A stretch of DNA of 64,000 bases, from contig NZ_JAFDSS010000001.1 of assembly GCF_017831975.1 (NCBI RefSeq), positions 1,922,001 through 1,986,000 of the forward strand, in the 5' to 3' direction. The translations under genes were made by a program, and so were the position numbers. The notes beneath the pieces were generated by a model that ran no database searches, was not told where the DNA came from, and saw only the letters and a list, made by a program, of their open reading frames with translations. Positions 18,551-27,540 of the stretch are shown one piece after another (the stretch's first letter is position 1; each line of letters begins with the position of its first letter). This DNA comes from Microbacterium terrae. Its GTDB lineage: Bacteria > Actinomycetota > Actinomycetes > Actinomycetales > Microbacteriaceae.

Positions 18551-18567
18551 TCGGTCGTCACGACCGA
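18551..18567. promoter_or_regulatory. Hyphenated palindrome in front of phoX
   Basis: TCGGTCGT-C-ACGACCGA, perfect 8-base arms, lying 11 bases before the phoX ATG and touching the GAGAGGGA ribosome-binding region. Further upstream are three GTTC-led 11-base blocks on the minus strand (18559-18569, 18578-18588, 18600-18610) that resemble direct repeat units of a PhoP box. Confidence 0.45.
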
Positions 18568-18691
18568 ACATGGCCCTCGTGCTCGAACACCGACGGTCCG
18601 GCGTCTGAACGCCAGGCGACCGAGCGATGAGAACGCCCTCATCCAGGCCGCGCCCGCACCGACGCGAAGGCACACCCAGCGCGGTCGGGGA

Positions 18692-19750
18692 TCAGTCCGG
18701 CAGCGTGCCGTCGGCGGGCGCGCTCGCGAGGCCGTTGACCGCACGGATGATCCGGTAGAGCGAGCCCACCCGGTACTGGTCGAGACGCATCACGAGCCGG
18801 GGCAGCGACAGCCGGTCGTCGTCGGCGACCTCCGCGTCCAGCGGAGCGGAGCGCTCGATGCGCCCGCCCGCGAGCAGATCGCCGAACAGCTCGTTCAGCA
18901 CGTCGATCTCGGTGTCGGTGGGTGCGGCACGCAGCCGGAGCACGAGACGCCCGCCCACCCAGCGCAGCGAGTCGTAGTTGCGCCAGAACGCGGTGATGGC
19001 CGCGGCGGCGGCATCCGTCGAGTCGGTCACGAGCACCCGGTCGAAGTCGCCGGGCGAGATCACCCCGGCCGGCGACAGCGTCTCGTGCACGAACCGTTCG
19101 AGGGCCGACCAGAACGTGCCTCCGGGGCGGTCGAGCAGCACGATCGGCGTGGGGTCGGCCTTGCCCGTCTGCTGCAGTGTCAGCAGCTCGAACATCTCGT
19201 CGAGCGTTCCGAAGCCGCCCGGCAGGCAGACGAATCCGCGGGACTCCTTCACCAGCATGAGCTTGCGCGTGAAGAAGTACTTCATCGCGACGTTCCGCTC
19301 GGCCACGATCGCATTGGGCTTGGATTCGAAGGGCAGGCGGATGCTGACGCCGATCGACTGCGCGGCGCCCGCGCCCTCGGCCGCGGCCTGCATGATCCCG
19401 GGGCCCGCGCCGGTGACGACCATCCAGCCGCGCCGTGCCAGCTCGGCTGCGACGTCGACGGTGAGCCGGTACAGCGCGTCGTCCTGGTGCGTGCGCGCCG
19501 AGCCGAACACGGTCACCTTGGGCACGTCGGAGTACGGGGCGAACAGCTGGAACGCCGCGCGCATCTCGGAGAGCGCCGACGAGGTGATCTTGAGGTCGAG
19601 CCGGTCGGCGTCATCGAGCCCGAGGCCGACTCCGGTGGCGAGGATGCGCGCGACCAGGTCTGCGTTGTGATCGATCCCCGCCTCGGCGATGACCTCGCGC
19701 AGCGCCTCGGTCACCGCGTGCGGAATGGTCGACGACGTGTTCTCGGGCAT
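18692..19750 (-). CDS. LOG-family protein (possible nucleoside 5'-monophosphate phosphoribohydrolase)
   Basis: A 352-residue Rossmann-like protein. It contains the LOG/TIGR00730 signatures GAGPGIMQAAAEGA and PGGFGTLDEMFELLTLQQTGK. Small relatives release cytokinin bases from their nucleotides or hydrolyse other nucleoside monophosphates. This protein is longer, with extra N- and C-terminal segments, as in a separate actinobacterial subgroup, so its substrate is uncertain. TACTGT ends 6 bases before the ATG, and the gap itself reads GGAGGC, so it could be leaderless or use that as a ribosome site. Confidence 0.82.
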   Translation of the reverse strand: MPENTSSTIPHAVTEALREVIAEAGIDHNADLVARILATGVGLGLDDADRLDLKITSSALSEMRAAFQLFAPYSDVPKVTVFGSARTHQDDALYRLTVDVAAELARRGWMVVTGAGPGIMQAAAEGAGAAQSIGVSIRLPFESKPNAIVAERNVAMKYFFTRKLMLVKESRGFVCLPGGFGTLDEMFELLTLQQTGKADPTPIVLLDRPGGTFWSALERFVHETLSPAGVISPGDFDRVLVTDSTDAAAAAITAFWRNYDSLRWVGGRLVLRLRAAPTDTEIDVLNELFGDLLAGGRIERSAPLDAEVADDDRLSLPRLVMRLDQYRVGSLYRIIRAVNGLASAPADGTLPD

Positions 19751-19799
19751 GCCTCCACAGTAGGCCCGGTGCGGTCGACGTCAGCGCGCGCGGGCGCCC

Positions 19800-21599
19800 T
19801 CAGCGGCGGGCGAGCCGGGCCAGGGCGTCCTCGACCGACACCGCTTCGCGGTCGCCGGTGCGGCGGTCCCACAGCTCCACCTGGCCGTCGGCCGCACCGC
19901 GGCCGACGATCACGATCTTCGGCACGCCGACGAGTTCCGCGTCGCCGAACTTCACGCCGGGCGACACCTTGGGCCGGTCGTCGTAGAGCACGTCGACACC
20001 GGCTGCCTCGAGGTCTGCCGACAGCTTCTCGGCCACCTCGAACGCGACGGCGTCACGGCCGGCGGCGACCACGTGCACGTCGAACGGGGCGACCGACTCC
20101 GGCCAGATGAGACCCTTGGCGTCGTTGTTGAGCTCGGCCATGTTCGCGAGGATGCGGGTGACGCCGATGCCGTACGAGCCCATGGTCACGGTGACGAGCT
20201 TGCCGTTCTCGTCGAGCACCTTGAGCCCCAGCGTCTCGGCGAAGAACCGGCCGAGCTGGAACACGTGGCCGATCTCCATGCCGCGAGCGAGCTCGACCGG
20301 GCCGGAGCCGTCGGGCGCCGCATCGCCGGGTCGCACGTTCGCGACCTCGACGAACCCGTCGCCGGTGAAGTCGCGCCCAGCGACGAGGGTGTGCACGTGC
20401 TTCTCGTCGATGTTCGCTCCGGTCACCCAGGCGGTGCCGTCGACGACGCGGGGATCGAGCAGATAGCGGATGCCGGTGGCCGACTCCTCGCCGAGGATCG
20501 CGCCCTGCTCCGACCACGGGCCGATGTAGCCCTTGACCAGCAGCGGGTTCTTCTCGAAGTCGTCGGTCGTCGCCGCCTCGACCGCAGCGGGGGCGAAGGC
20601 GACCTCCGCGCGCTTGTCGTCGATCTCCCGATCGCCGGGGATGCCGACGATGACCAGCTCGCGCGTGCCGTCAAGGTGCGTGAGCGCGAGCACCACGTTC
20701 TTGAGGGTGTGCGCGGCGGTCCATTCGGTGGCGGCATCCGTCGCAGGTCCGGCCGCTCCCGCGGCCGGCGCGTCGAGATGCGCGTTCGCGTGATCGACGA
20801 GCGTCTGGATGGTGGGGGTGTTCGGCGAGTCGAAGATCACCGGGGCGCCGAGACCGTCGAATGCGATGGCGTCGGGCACGACGGTGGTGAACGCCTCGAC
20901 GTTCGCCGCATAGCCGCCGTTCGAGCGCACGAACGTGTCTTCGCCGACGGGCGTCGGGTGCAGGAACTCCTCGCTGCGGGCGCCGCCCATGAGGCCGTTG
21001 TCGGCCGCCACGATCACGTACTCGAGGCCGAGGCGCTGGAAGATGCGCTCGTAGGCGTCGCGCTGCGCCTGGTACGAGGCATCCTGGCCCTCGTCGGTGT
21101 AGTCGAAGGAGTAGGCGTCCTTCATGGTGAACTCGCGACCGCGGAGGAGCCCCGCACGGGGCCGCGCCTCGTCGCGGTACTTGTCCTGGATCTGGTAGAT
21201 CGTCAGGGGCAGGTCCTTGTACGACGAGTACAGGTCCTTGACGAGGAGGGTGAACATCTCCTCGTGCGTGGGAGCGAGCAGGTAGTCGGCGCCGCGGCGG
21301 TCCTGGAGGCGGAAGATGCCGTCGCCGTACGACGTCCAGCGGCCGGACGCCTCGTAGGGCTCGCGCGGCAGCAGCGCCGGGAAGTGCACCTCGAACGCAC
21401 CGGCCGCGGCCATCTCGTCGCGGATGATGCGCTCGATCTTCGCCTTGACCTTCAGGCCCAGCGGCAGCCACGTGAAGATGCCCGGGGCGGCGCGGCGGAT
21501 GTAGCCGGCGCGCACGAGCAGTCGGTGGCTCGTGACCTCGGCATCAGCCGGGTCTTCGCGGAGCGTGCGGAGGAAGAAGTTCGACAGACGTGTGACCAC
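19800..21599 (-). CDS. proS: Prolyl-tRNA synthetase
   Basis: Charges tRNA-Pro and edits Ala-tRNA-Pro. The 599-residue bacterial-type enzyme begins [17 protein letters not shown] when read from the GTG at 21597-21599. I prefer that GTG to the TTG three codons upstream: it gives the standard N-terminus, and the TTG would fall directly behind the minus-strand hexamer TAGACT (21608-21613). Class II motifs surround an inserted YbaK-like editing domain (about residues 225-380). In most actinobacteria proS lies between ispG and rimP-nusA; here unrelated genes flank it on both sides. Confidence 0.95.
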   Translation of the reverse strand: MVTRLSNFFLRTLREDPADAEVTSHRLLVRAGYIRRAAPGIFTWLPLGLKVKAKIERIIRDEMAAAGAFEVHFPALLPREPYEASGRWTSYGDGIFRLQDRRGADYLLAPTHEEMFTLLVKDLYSSYKDLPLTIYQIQDKYRDEARPRAGLLRGREFTMKDAYSFDYTDEGQDASYQAQRDAYERIFQRLGLEYVIVAADNGLMGGARSEEFLHPTPVGEDTFVRSNGGYAANVEAFTTVVPDAIAFDGLGAPVIFDSPNTPTIQTLVDHANAHLDAPAAGAAGPATDAATEWTAAHTLKNVVLALTHLDGTRELVIVGIPGDREIDDKRAEVAFAPAAVEAATTDDFEKNPLLVKGYIGPWSEQGAILGEESATGIRYLLDPRVVDGTAWVTGANIDEKHVHTLVAGRDFTGDGFVEVANVRPGDAAPDGSGPVELARGMEIGHVFQLGRFFAETLGLKVLDENGKLVTVTMGSYGIGVTRILANMAELNNDAKGLIWPESVAPFDVHVVAAGRDAVAFEVAEKLSADLEAAGVDVLYDDRPKVSPGVKFGDAELVGVPKIVIVGRGAADGQVELWDRRTGDREAVSVEDALARLARR

Positions 21600-21650
21600 G
21601 AAGATCAAGTCTAGGGCGAGCGGATGCCGCGCCCCGGTCGGGATGCCGGA

Positions 21651-22190
21651 TCAGAGACCGGGCAGTCCGTCGAGCGACACGGCGTTCTTCTGGGCGCGGT
21701 ACGCCTCGAGGCCGTCGGCGCCCTTCTTCTCGGCCCAGGGGCGCATGATGTCTCGGTCGGCGACGAAGTCCATCTGCGGCACGCCCCATCCGCACGAGTC
21801 CGAGCTGCGCTCGACGTCGACGACGATCACCGCGCGCGCTCCGACATGACCGGGATGCTCCGCCTCGACCCGCGCGAACAGCTCGTCGCCGGGGAGCACG
21901 ACTCGGCCGCGCCCGTGGAGACGCACGATGCGCGGCCGCGCGTCGAACGAGCAGAACATGAGGGTGATGCGGCCGTTCTCGCGCAGGTGCGCGATCGTCT
22001 CGGCACCGCTCCCGGTGAGGTCGAGCCACGCGACCGTGTGCCGGTCGAGGATGCTCAGCGAGTCGAGGCCTCGCGGCGAGACGTTGACATGCCCGTCGCC
22101 GGAGAGCGGAGCTGTCGCCACGAAGAAGAGGTGCTGGTCGCCGATCCAGGTGGCGAGTGACTCATCGATGCCGTCGAAGACCTTGCCCAT
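21651..22190 (-). CDS. Pyridoxamine 5'-phosphate oxidase-family protein
   Basis: A 179-residue split-barrel flavin-binding protein. It opens with a helix followed by DQHLFFVATAPLSGDGHVNVSPRG, the usual start of the PPOX-like subgroup that binds FMN or F420. The C-terminal part has VERSSDSCGWGVP and a lysine-rich helix. Substrate unknown; the family includes F420-dependent reductases and heme-related enzymes. TAGACT ends 6 bases before the ATG. It stands alone upstream of proS. Confidence 0.82.
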   Translation of the reverse strand: MGKVFDGIDESLATWIGDQHLFFVATAPLSGDGHVNVSPRGLDSLSILDRHTVAWLDLTGSGAETIAHLRENGRITLMFCSFDARPRIVRLHGRGRVVLPGDELFARVEAEHPGHVGARAVIVVDVERSSDSCGWGVPQMDFVADRDIMRPWAEKKGADGLEAYRAQKNAVSLDGLPGL

Positions 22191-22231
22191 GGCGCGAGTC
22201 TACGCACCCGGCCGCCGCCGGGCGCTCGCCG

Positions 22232-22402
22232 TCACTGGGCGCTCGAGTACTCCGCGACGGTCGCTGCGGAGAAGGCGGAGCACGCCCTCACATCGCAGAT
22301 CGAGCACTCGGTGCCCTTGCGGTAGTGCTCATGCGCTTCGTATGCGTGTCCGCACGCGCACATGTCGGTCGCCTGCGGAACCGTCTTCTTCGAGATCCCC
22401 AC
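22232..22402 (-). CDS. Small cysteine/histidine-rich putative zinc-binding protein
   Basis: A 56-residue protein when read from the GTG at 22400-22402. It carries CACGHAYEAHEHYRKGTEC-SIC, giving a possible metal site of four cysteines plus histidines (CxCGH...CxxC). AAGGA lies just upstream. A longer version from 22444 is possible but has no clear ribosome site. I do not recognise a named family; zinc-ribbon-like binding is inferred from cysteine spacing only. Confidence 0.6.
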   Translation of the reverse strand: MGISKKTVPQATDMCACGHAYEAHEHYRKGTECSICDVRACSAFSAATVAEYSSAQ

Positions 22403-22818
22403 GTGTCCTTGCCTCTGGTTCGAAATGACCCGAGGCATTGGCACCCGGGAGTGTGACCGTCGTCAATTCTGAACGCCGATCCTGAGATGACGCTCCATGG
22501 TGCCCGTGCGCCGCTCTTGTCCACCTAACGGGGGACATTTTACCCCATTATCTGCGGAATGTCCTCCGAAGAGGGGACAGGGAATGCGCCTCAATTAACC
22601 CGAATCTGGTGCCGCGTTCACGCAATGGAAACACCCCGTGGCCACGCTCGAAGAAGAAGGAAATCGGGAAACCGAGCCCCACTGGATCCGCTTCCCCCAC
22701 GAGCGGATCCGCATCACACGGGGTGTGCTGGACCGCATCGACGCGACGGGTGCGACCAGCCCGTCGACGTCGGACAGACAACCCACCGCTCCCACCGCTC
22801 CCCATGGAAGGGCGTCAC
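22403..22818 (+). other. Long spacer and probable leader of the polysaccharide operon
   Basis: A 416-base stretch without a convincing gene, visibly lower in GC around 22510-22670. It holds a perfect 9-bp hairpin GGATCCGCT/AGCGGATCC (22684-22692 with 22702-22710), directly followed by a 5-bp one CACAC/GTGTG (22715-22719 with 22723-22727). The CCCACCGCT repeat then leads to the ribosome site GGAAGGG (22806-22812). No clean -35/-10 pair could be picked; the promoter is probably in the AT-richer part near 22515-22560. Confidence 0.6.
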
Positions 22819-23679
22819 ATGTCCAACGTTTCGAACATCTCATCCCCGCGCGTCTCGATCATCGTTCCCGTGCGCAACGAGGCGAAGAACCTCGAGATCG
22901 TCCTCCCCCTCCTCCCCGACGTGCACGAGATCATCGTCGTCGACGGCCACTCGGTCGACGGCTCGGCCGAGGTCGCGCGCCGCGTCCGGCCCTCGGTCGA
23001 CGTCATCACCCAGACCCGCAAGGGCAAGGGCAACGCGCTCGTCTGCGGGTTCGAGCGCGCGACCGGAGACATCATCGTCATGTTCGACGCCGACGGATCG
23101 GCCGATGCCGACGAGATCCCGCGCTTCGTCGACGCCCTGATCGCGGGTGCGGACGTCGCCAAGGGGAGCCGGTTCACGGCCGGTGGCGGCAGCGAGGACA
23201 TCACGTTCCACCGTCAGCTGGGCAACAAGTTCCTCAACGTGCTGACCAACGTGCTGCTCGGCACCAAGTACTCCGACCTCTGCTACGGCTACAACGCGTT
23301 CTGGCGCCGTATCGTGCCCGCGCTCGATCTGCCGTCTCCCGACATCGCCGGGGCCCAGGGCGAGATGCTGTGGGGCGACGGGTTCGAGATCGAGACGCTC
23401 CTCAACTGCCGCTTCGCCGAGAACCGCCTCACCGTCGTCGAGGTTCCGAGCGTCGAGCTGCTGCGCATTCACGGCGAGAGCAACCTCAACGCCGTCAGCG
23501 ACGGACTGCGCGTGCTGCGCACCGTCCTCGACGAGCGCCTCAACCGCTGGGGTCGCAAGCGCCGCCCCGCCACGACGCCCGTGTTCCCCGCTCCCGCGCA
23601 CGACGCGGCGACCCGCGGCGCGAACCGCTCCGTCGCCGCCGCCCCCGTGCTCGAAGAATCGGTCAAGACGGCCGGCTAG
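22819..23679 (+). CDS. Family 2 glycosyltransferase (polyprenyl-phosphate sugar transferase-like)
   Basis: A 286-residue GT-A enzyme, first in the polysaccharide operon. It reads RVSIIVPVRNEAKNLEIVLPLLP, then EIIVVDGHSVDGS, GKGNALVCGFERATGD and IIVMFDADGSADADEI. These are the donor- and metal-binding blocks of dolichyl/undecaprenyl-phosphate sugar synthases. It lacks strong membrane helices, so it works on the inner face with partners. The ATG at 22819 is chosen over 22804 because GGAAGGG lies 6 bases upstream. A role in making a lipid-linked sugar for the operon is an inference. Confidence 0.85.
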   Translation: MSNVSNISSPRVSIIVPVRNEAKNLEIVLPLLPDVHEIIVVDGHSVDGSAEVARRVRPSVDVITQTRKGKGNALVCGFERATGDIIVMFDADGSADADEIPRFVDALIAGADVAKGSRFTAGGGSEDITFHRQLGNKFLNVLTNVLLGTKYSDLCYGYNAFWRRIVPALDLPSPDIAGAQGEMLWGDGFEIETLLNCRFAENRLTVVEVPSVELLRIHGESNLNAVSDGLRVLRTVLDERLNRWGRKRRPATTPVFPAPAHDAATRGANRSVAAAPVLEESVKTAG

Positions 23680-23681
23680 TC

Positions 23682-24623
23682 ATGTCGGTCAGCGTCGTCG
23701 TCTGCGCATACACGCTCGACCGCTGGGATCAGCTCGTGCTCGCGATGGACTCGCTGTCCTCGCAGACCCCGTCGCACGAGACGATCCTCGTCGTCGACCA
23801 CAACGAAGAGCTGCTGGAGCGAGCCCGCTCGCGCTGGCCGGACTCGATCGTCCTGTCCAACACCGCTCGCCGCGGACTCTCCGGCGGGCGCAACACCGCC
23901 CTCCAGGTGGCCACCGGCGAGGTCGTCGCGTTCCTCGACGACGACGCCGCCGCGGAGCCTGGCTGGCTGGAGGCGCTCGTGACGCCGTTCACCGATGAAG
24001 CGGTCGTCGCCGTGGGCGGCAGCGCCAGCCCGATCTGGCCAGGCGAAGCGCCTGCAGTGCTCCCGGAGGAGCTGCTGTGGATCGTCGGATGCAGCTACCG
24101 CGGCCTCCCCGATGCGGGTCCCATCCGCAACGTGATGGGCTGCTCGATGGCGTTCCGGCGGGAGCCCCTCCTCGCGATCGGCGGCTTCAACCCCGACACC
24201 GGCCGCGTCGGAGCCCTGCCGATCGGCTGCGAGGAGACCGAGGCGTGCATCCTGCTCCGCCAGGTCGATCCGACGCGCAGCATCCTCTATGCGCCTTCGG
24301 CGAACGTGCGCCATCACGTGAGCGCCAACCGCGTGCGGCTCGCGTACGTCGCCCATCGCAGCTGGTGCGAAGGACTGTCGAAGGCGGGGATCGCGCGGAC
24401 GGTGGGCCGCCAGGACGCGCTCGCCGCGGAGTCGGCGTACGCGACGCGCGTGCTCCCCGCGGGAGTGTGGCGCGAGCTGCGGCGCGGTCGCGCGGGCCTG
24501 GTCCCCGCGTTCGCGATCGCCCTGTCGCTCGGGCTGGCCGGGTTCGGGTACGTGTGGGGCAGCTTCGCCGCGGTGCGACCGGGTGCGGCGCGATCGCCGC
24601 TCACCGACGGGGCGCGGGTATGA
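23682..24623 (+). CDS. Family 2 glycosyltransferase with a C-terminal hydrophobic segment
   Basis: A 313-residue inverting GT-A transferase: SVSVVVCAYTLDRWDQLVLAM at the start, ILVVDHN, RRGLSGGRNTALQVATGEVVAFLDDDAA (metal-binding DDD) and a conserved GCEETEACIL acceptor-side block. One hydrophobic segment lies near the end (about residues 268-290). It starts 2 bases after the first gene and its stop overlaps the next start (ATGA). The sugar and linkage are not readable. Confidence 0.85.
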   Translation: MSVSVVVCAYTLDRWDQLVLAMDSLSSQTPSHETILVVDHNEELLERARSRWPDSIVLSNTARRGLSGGRNTALQVATGEVVAFLDDDAAAEPGWLEALVTPFTDEAVVAVGGSASPIWPGEAPAVLPEELLWIVGCSYRGLPDAGPIRNVMGCSMAFRREPLLAIGGFNPDTGRVGALPIGCEETEACILLRQVDPTRSILYAPSANVRHHVSANRVRLAYVAHRSWCEGLSKAGIARTVGRQDALAAESAYATRVLPAGVWRELRRGRAGLVPAFAIALSLGLAGFGYVWGSFAAVRPGAARSPLTDGARV

Positions 24624-25939
24624 CCAGCGCCACGCACGAAGCCGCGCCCGCCGTGGCGGTCCGCGCACGCGTCTCGCGGGATTCGCTGTGGCTCGCGTCG
24701 GGGTACGCCGCGACGGCGGGTTCGGGCTTCGTGTTCTGGCTGCTCGCGGCGGTGTGGATCCCGCAGTCCCAGCTGGGGATCGAGGCATCCGTGCTCGCCG
24801 CCGTCATGGCAGCCTCGGCGCTGGCGTCGAACGGCCCCGGCAGCGCGCTGGTGGTGATGCTCCCACTCGGCGGCCCGGCCGCGCGCGAGACGCTCCGCCG
24901 GGCGCTCACCGCGACTGCCGCCATCGCCCTGGTGGCGGGCGTCATCGCGGGGGTGCTGGTCGCGGTCCTCCTCCCGTCGATGCTGCCGCCGGTCGTCACC
25001 GTCGGCGTGGTCGCCGCGTGCTCCGTCGCGTGGGCGCTGTTCAACGTGCAGGCTCAGGCGCTCGCCGGCGCCTCCGACGCGCGCGGGACGCTCATCGTGA
25101 ACGGATCGGCGAACGTCCTCAAGCTCGGCCTCCTCGCCCTGCTCGCCTTCGGCGTCCCCGCGGCGCCCCTCATCCTGGTGCTCGCCACCATCGCGCCGGC
25201 GATCGCGATGACGACGCTGAGCCTCACTATGCTGGTTCCGCGGGCGCTGCGTCGTGACGACCGGCGCTCCGGGTCGGTGCGCGGATGGGACGACGATCTC
25301 GCACGGGCCTTCCGCCGCTTCTCGCTCCAGAACGCCGTCGCGGTCGGCATCGTGATGTGCGCCGGGCTGTCGCTCTCGTTCCTCGTGACGACGCTCGCCT
25401 CCCCGTCCGAGGGCGCGATCTTCGCCATCGCCTTCCAGTTCAGCGTCGCCCTCGACCTCGTGGGCGTGGCGGTGGCCACCGCCCTGGCCCGGAGCGCAGT
25501 GGGCGCCTTCTCGCACACCGCCGAACTCGCCCACGGCTACGCGCTGAGGGTGTCGCTCGCCGTGGGTGCGCTCGGCGCGGCGGCGGCGATCGCCACTCCC
25601 CTCATGTTCCTGCTTCTCGGCCGCGGATACCCGCCCCTGTACGGCATGGCCGTCGTCGGCATCCTCGCCACGGCGAGCGCGCTGCGTCCCGGCTACGACG
25701 TGTGGTCCGCGCTCTCCCGTGCGCGCCACCGCGTGCGTCCGGTCCTCGTCGGCAACGCGCTCTGGGTGCTCGCGCTGTCCGGTCTCGTCCTCCTCCTCGT
25801 CCCCCGCTGGGGGGCACTCGGCGCGTCGATCGCCGTCGCGTGCGCCGCGCTCGTCCTCACGCTCATCGGCGTCGTCGGCCTCCGCCGCGCCCACCCGCAC
25901 CGCAGTGCTCTCCTCCCCTCGAAAGGTGCACCCGCATGA
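24620..25939 (+). CDS. Flippase-like polytopic protein (MOP/Wzx type), first of two
   Basis: A 439-residue integral membrane protein with about 12 hydrophobic helices and short loops, in the style of polysaccharide translocases of the MOP superfamily. Example stretches are SLWLASGYAATAGSGFVFWLLAAVWIP at the start and GYPPLYGMAVVGILATASALRPGYDVW near residue 340. It probably moves a lipid-linked sugar across the membrane. It overlaps both neighbours by 4 bases. A second flippase-like gene lies further down the same operon, which is unusual. Confidence 0.75.
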   Translation: MTSATHEAAPAVAVRARVSRDSLWLASGYAATAGSGFVFWLLAAVWIPQSQLGIEASVLAAVMAASALASNGPGSALVVMLPLGGPAARETLRRALTATAAIALVAGVIAGVLVAVLLPSMLPPVVTVGVVAACSVAWALFNVQAQALAGASDARGTLIVNGSANVLKLGLLALLAFGVPAAPLILVLATIAPAIAMTTLSLTMLVPRALRRDDRRSGSVRGWDDDLARAFRRFSLQNAVAVGIVMCAGLSLSFLVTTLASPSEGAIFAIAFQFSVALDLVGVAVATALARSAVGAFSHTAELAHGYALRVSLAVGALGAAAAIATPLMFLLLGRGYPPLYGMAVVGILATASALRPGYDVWSALSRARHRVRPVLVGNALWVLALSGLVLLLVPRWGALGASIAVACAALVLTLIGVVGLRRAHPHRSALLPSKGAPA

Positions 25940-27540
25940 CGACTCTCACGCTCCCCCTGGCCATGCCGCTCCACGGCGCGGTCGACAGGGACGTCGCCAC
26001 CTGGGTGGGTCTCGTCGAGGCTTCCGACCTCGCGGGCGCACCCGAGCGAATCGTGCTCGAATCGGGCGACCTGTTCGATCGCGCCAGGCTCCTGGTGCGC
26101 GATCACGGCTCGGTCCGCGGATACATCGCCGTGCCCGTCGTCGGGGGCGAGGCGGATGCCGCGGCGGTGGCGACCGCCGCAGAGGGCCTTCCCGCCATCC
26201 CTCCCGCTGCGCGGCCCGCCCCGGTGCCCATCACCGTTGTGGTCTGCACGCGCGATCGCGGCGCGCTCCTGCGCGAGTCGCTCGACGCGATCCGCGCGAT
26301 CGACTATCCGCTCCTGGAGGTCGTCGTGGTCGACAACGCCCCCTCCGACGAGGAGACCCACGATCTGCTGGCAGACGAGTTCCCCGGGTTCCGCTACGTG
26401 CGGGAGGACAAGGCAGGACTGTCGCACGCCCGCAACGCCGGCCTGAACGCGGCGACGTCGAGCATCGTCGCCTACACCGACGACGACGTGATCGTCGACC
26501 CGCAGTGGCTGTGGGCGATCGCGGCGGGGTTCGCGCGCGCCGACGACGTCGGCTGCGTGACCGGCGTCGTGCCGAGCGGCGAACTGCGAAACGCGGTGCA
26601 GGCGTGGTTCGACGCCCGCGTCAGCTGGTCGAAGCTCACCGCAGCGCGCACGTTCCGGCTGAGCGATCCGCCGGACGACCTTCCCATGTTCCCGTTCTGC
26701 GTCGGCGAGTTCGGCACGGGTGCGAACTTCGCGGTTCGGCGCGATCACATGCTCGCCCTCGGCGGCTTCGACACCGCACTCGGCGCCGGCACGCGCACGA
26801 AGGGCGGGGAGGACCTCGACATGTTCCTCCGCATGCTCTACGACGGGCAGGCGATCGTGGTCAACCCGGCCGCCGTCGTGTGGCACCGGCACCGCGACGA
26901 CCTGGCCGCACTCGAGGCGCAGGCGGTCGGCTACGGCCGCGGATTCGGCGCCTGGGCCGCCACCGTCGCGCTCGATCCCCGCACGGTCGGTGCTGCCATC
27001 GCGCGGTCGCCGCGAGCCTTCGCACGGCTGGTCAACAAGCCGATGGCGTCGGTCGACGAGTCCACGGTGGCCTCGACGCTGTCGAAGGAGTCCCGCGGGA
27101 TCGGACGCGTGGAGCTCGCCAGCGTCATCGGCGGCCCCGCCGCGTACTTCGCCGAGCGGCGGGCGCAGCGCGCGGCCGGCACGTTCTCCGGTCCGTCCTC
27201 GCGCGGCATCGCCCTCGATCGGCGGCTGTGGTCGGTGCCCGCCGCCCTCGGCGGACTCTTCGGTCTGCTCGCGCTGCTGCCCGCGGCGGCGGGCGTGTCG
27301 TTCGCGTTCCTCGCGATCTTCATCCTCATCGGCCCGGGGTCGCTGGTGCGTGCGTGGGTGCCGCTTCCCCCGCACTTCGCACCGATAGTCGTGCCCGCGC
27401 TCGGGCTGTCGGCGGTGATTCTGCTCACGACCGCGATCGTCAATCTGCAGTGGTGGACGCCCGCGCTCTGGCTGCTCGCGGCTGCGGCGGCGACGTGCAT
27501 CGGCGCCGTGGCGTCGTTCGCGACGAGGAGGGCCGTATGA
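25936..27540 (+). CDS. Family 2 glycosyltransferase with extra N-terminal domain and C-terminal membrane helices
   Basis: A 534-residue protein. Residues 1-95 form an extra domain I do not recognise. The GT-A domain follows (PITVVVCTRDRGALLRESLDAI, VVVVDNAPSDEETHDLL, AGLSHARNAGLNAATSSIVAYTDDDVIVDPQW), with GGEDLDMFLRML as the catalytic-base region. Three hydrophobic helices near the end (about residues 435-530) anchor it in the membrane. It is coupled to its neighbours by ATGA overlaps at both ends. Specificity unknown. Confidence 0.85.
   Translation: MTTLTLPLAMPLHGAVDRDVATWVGLVEASDLAGAPERIVLESGDLFDRARLLVRDHGSVRGYIAVPVVGGEADAAAVATAAEGLPAIPPAARPAPVPITVVVCTRDRGALLRESLDAIRAIDYPLLEVVVVDNAPSDEETHDLLADEFPGFRYVREDKAGLSHARNAGLNAATSSIVAYTDDDVIVDPQWLWAIAAGFARADDVGCVTGVVPSGELRNAVQAWFDARVSWSKLTAARTFRLSDPPDDLPMFPFCVGEFGTGANFAVRRDHMLALGGFDTALGAGTRTKGGEDLDMFLRMLYDGQAIVVNPAAVVWHRHRDDLAALEAQAVGYGRGFGAWAATVALDPRTVGAAIARSPRAFARLVNKPMASVDESTVASTLSKESRGIGRVELASVIGGPAAYFAERRAQRAAGTFSGPSSRGIALDRRLWSVPAALGGLFGLLALLPAAAGVSFAFLAIFILIGPGSLVRAWVPLPPHFAPIVVPALGLSAVILLTTAIVNLQWWTPALWLLAAAAATCIGAVASFATRRAV

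Noticed and set aside
21606..21608. TTG as the proS start codon
   Set aside because: It adds three residues not found in relatives and would sit directly behind the TAGACT hexamer; the GTG at 21599 gives the standard N-terminus.
22515..22551. A sigma-70 promoter TTGTCC...CATTAT ahead of the polysaccharide operon
   Set aside because: The two hexamers are 23 bases apart, too far for a normal promoter; the AT-rich patch is noted but no promoter is called.
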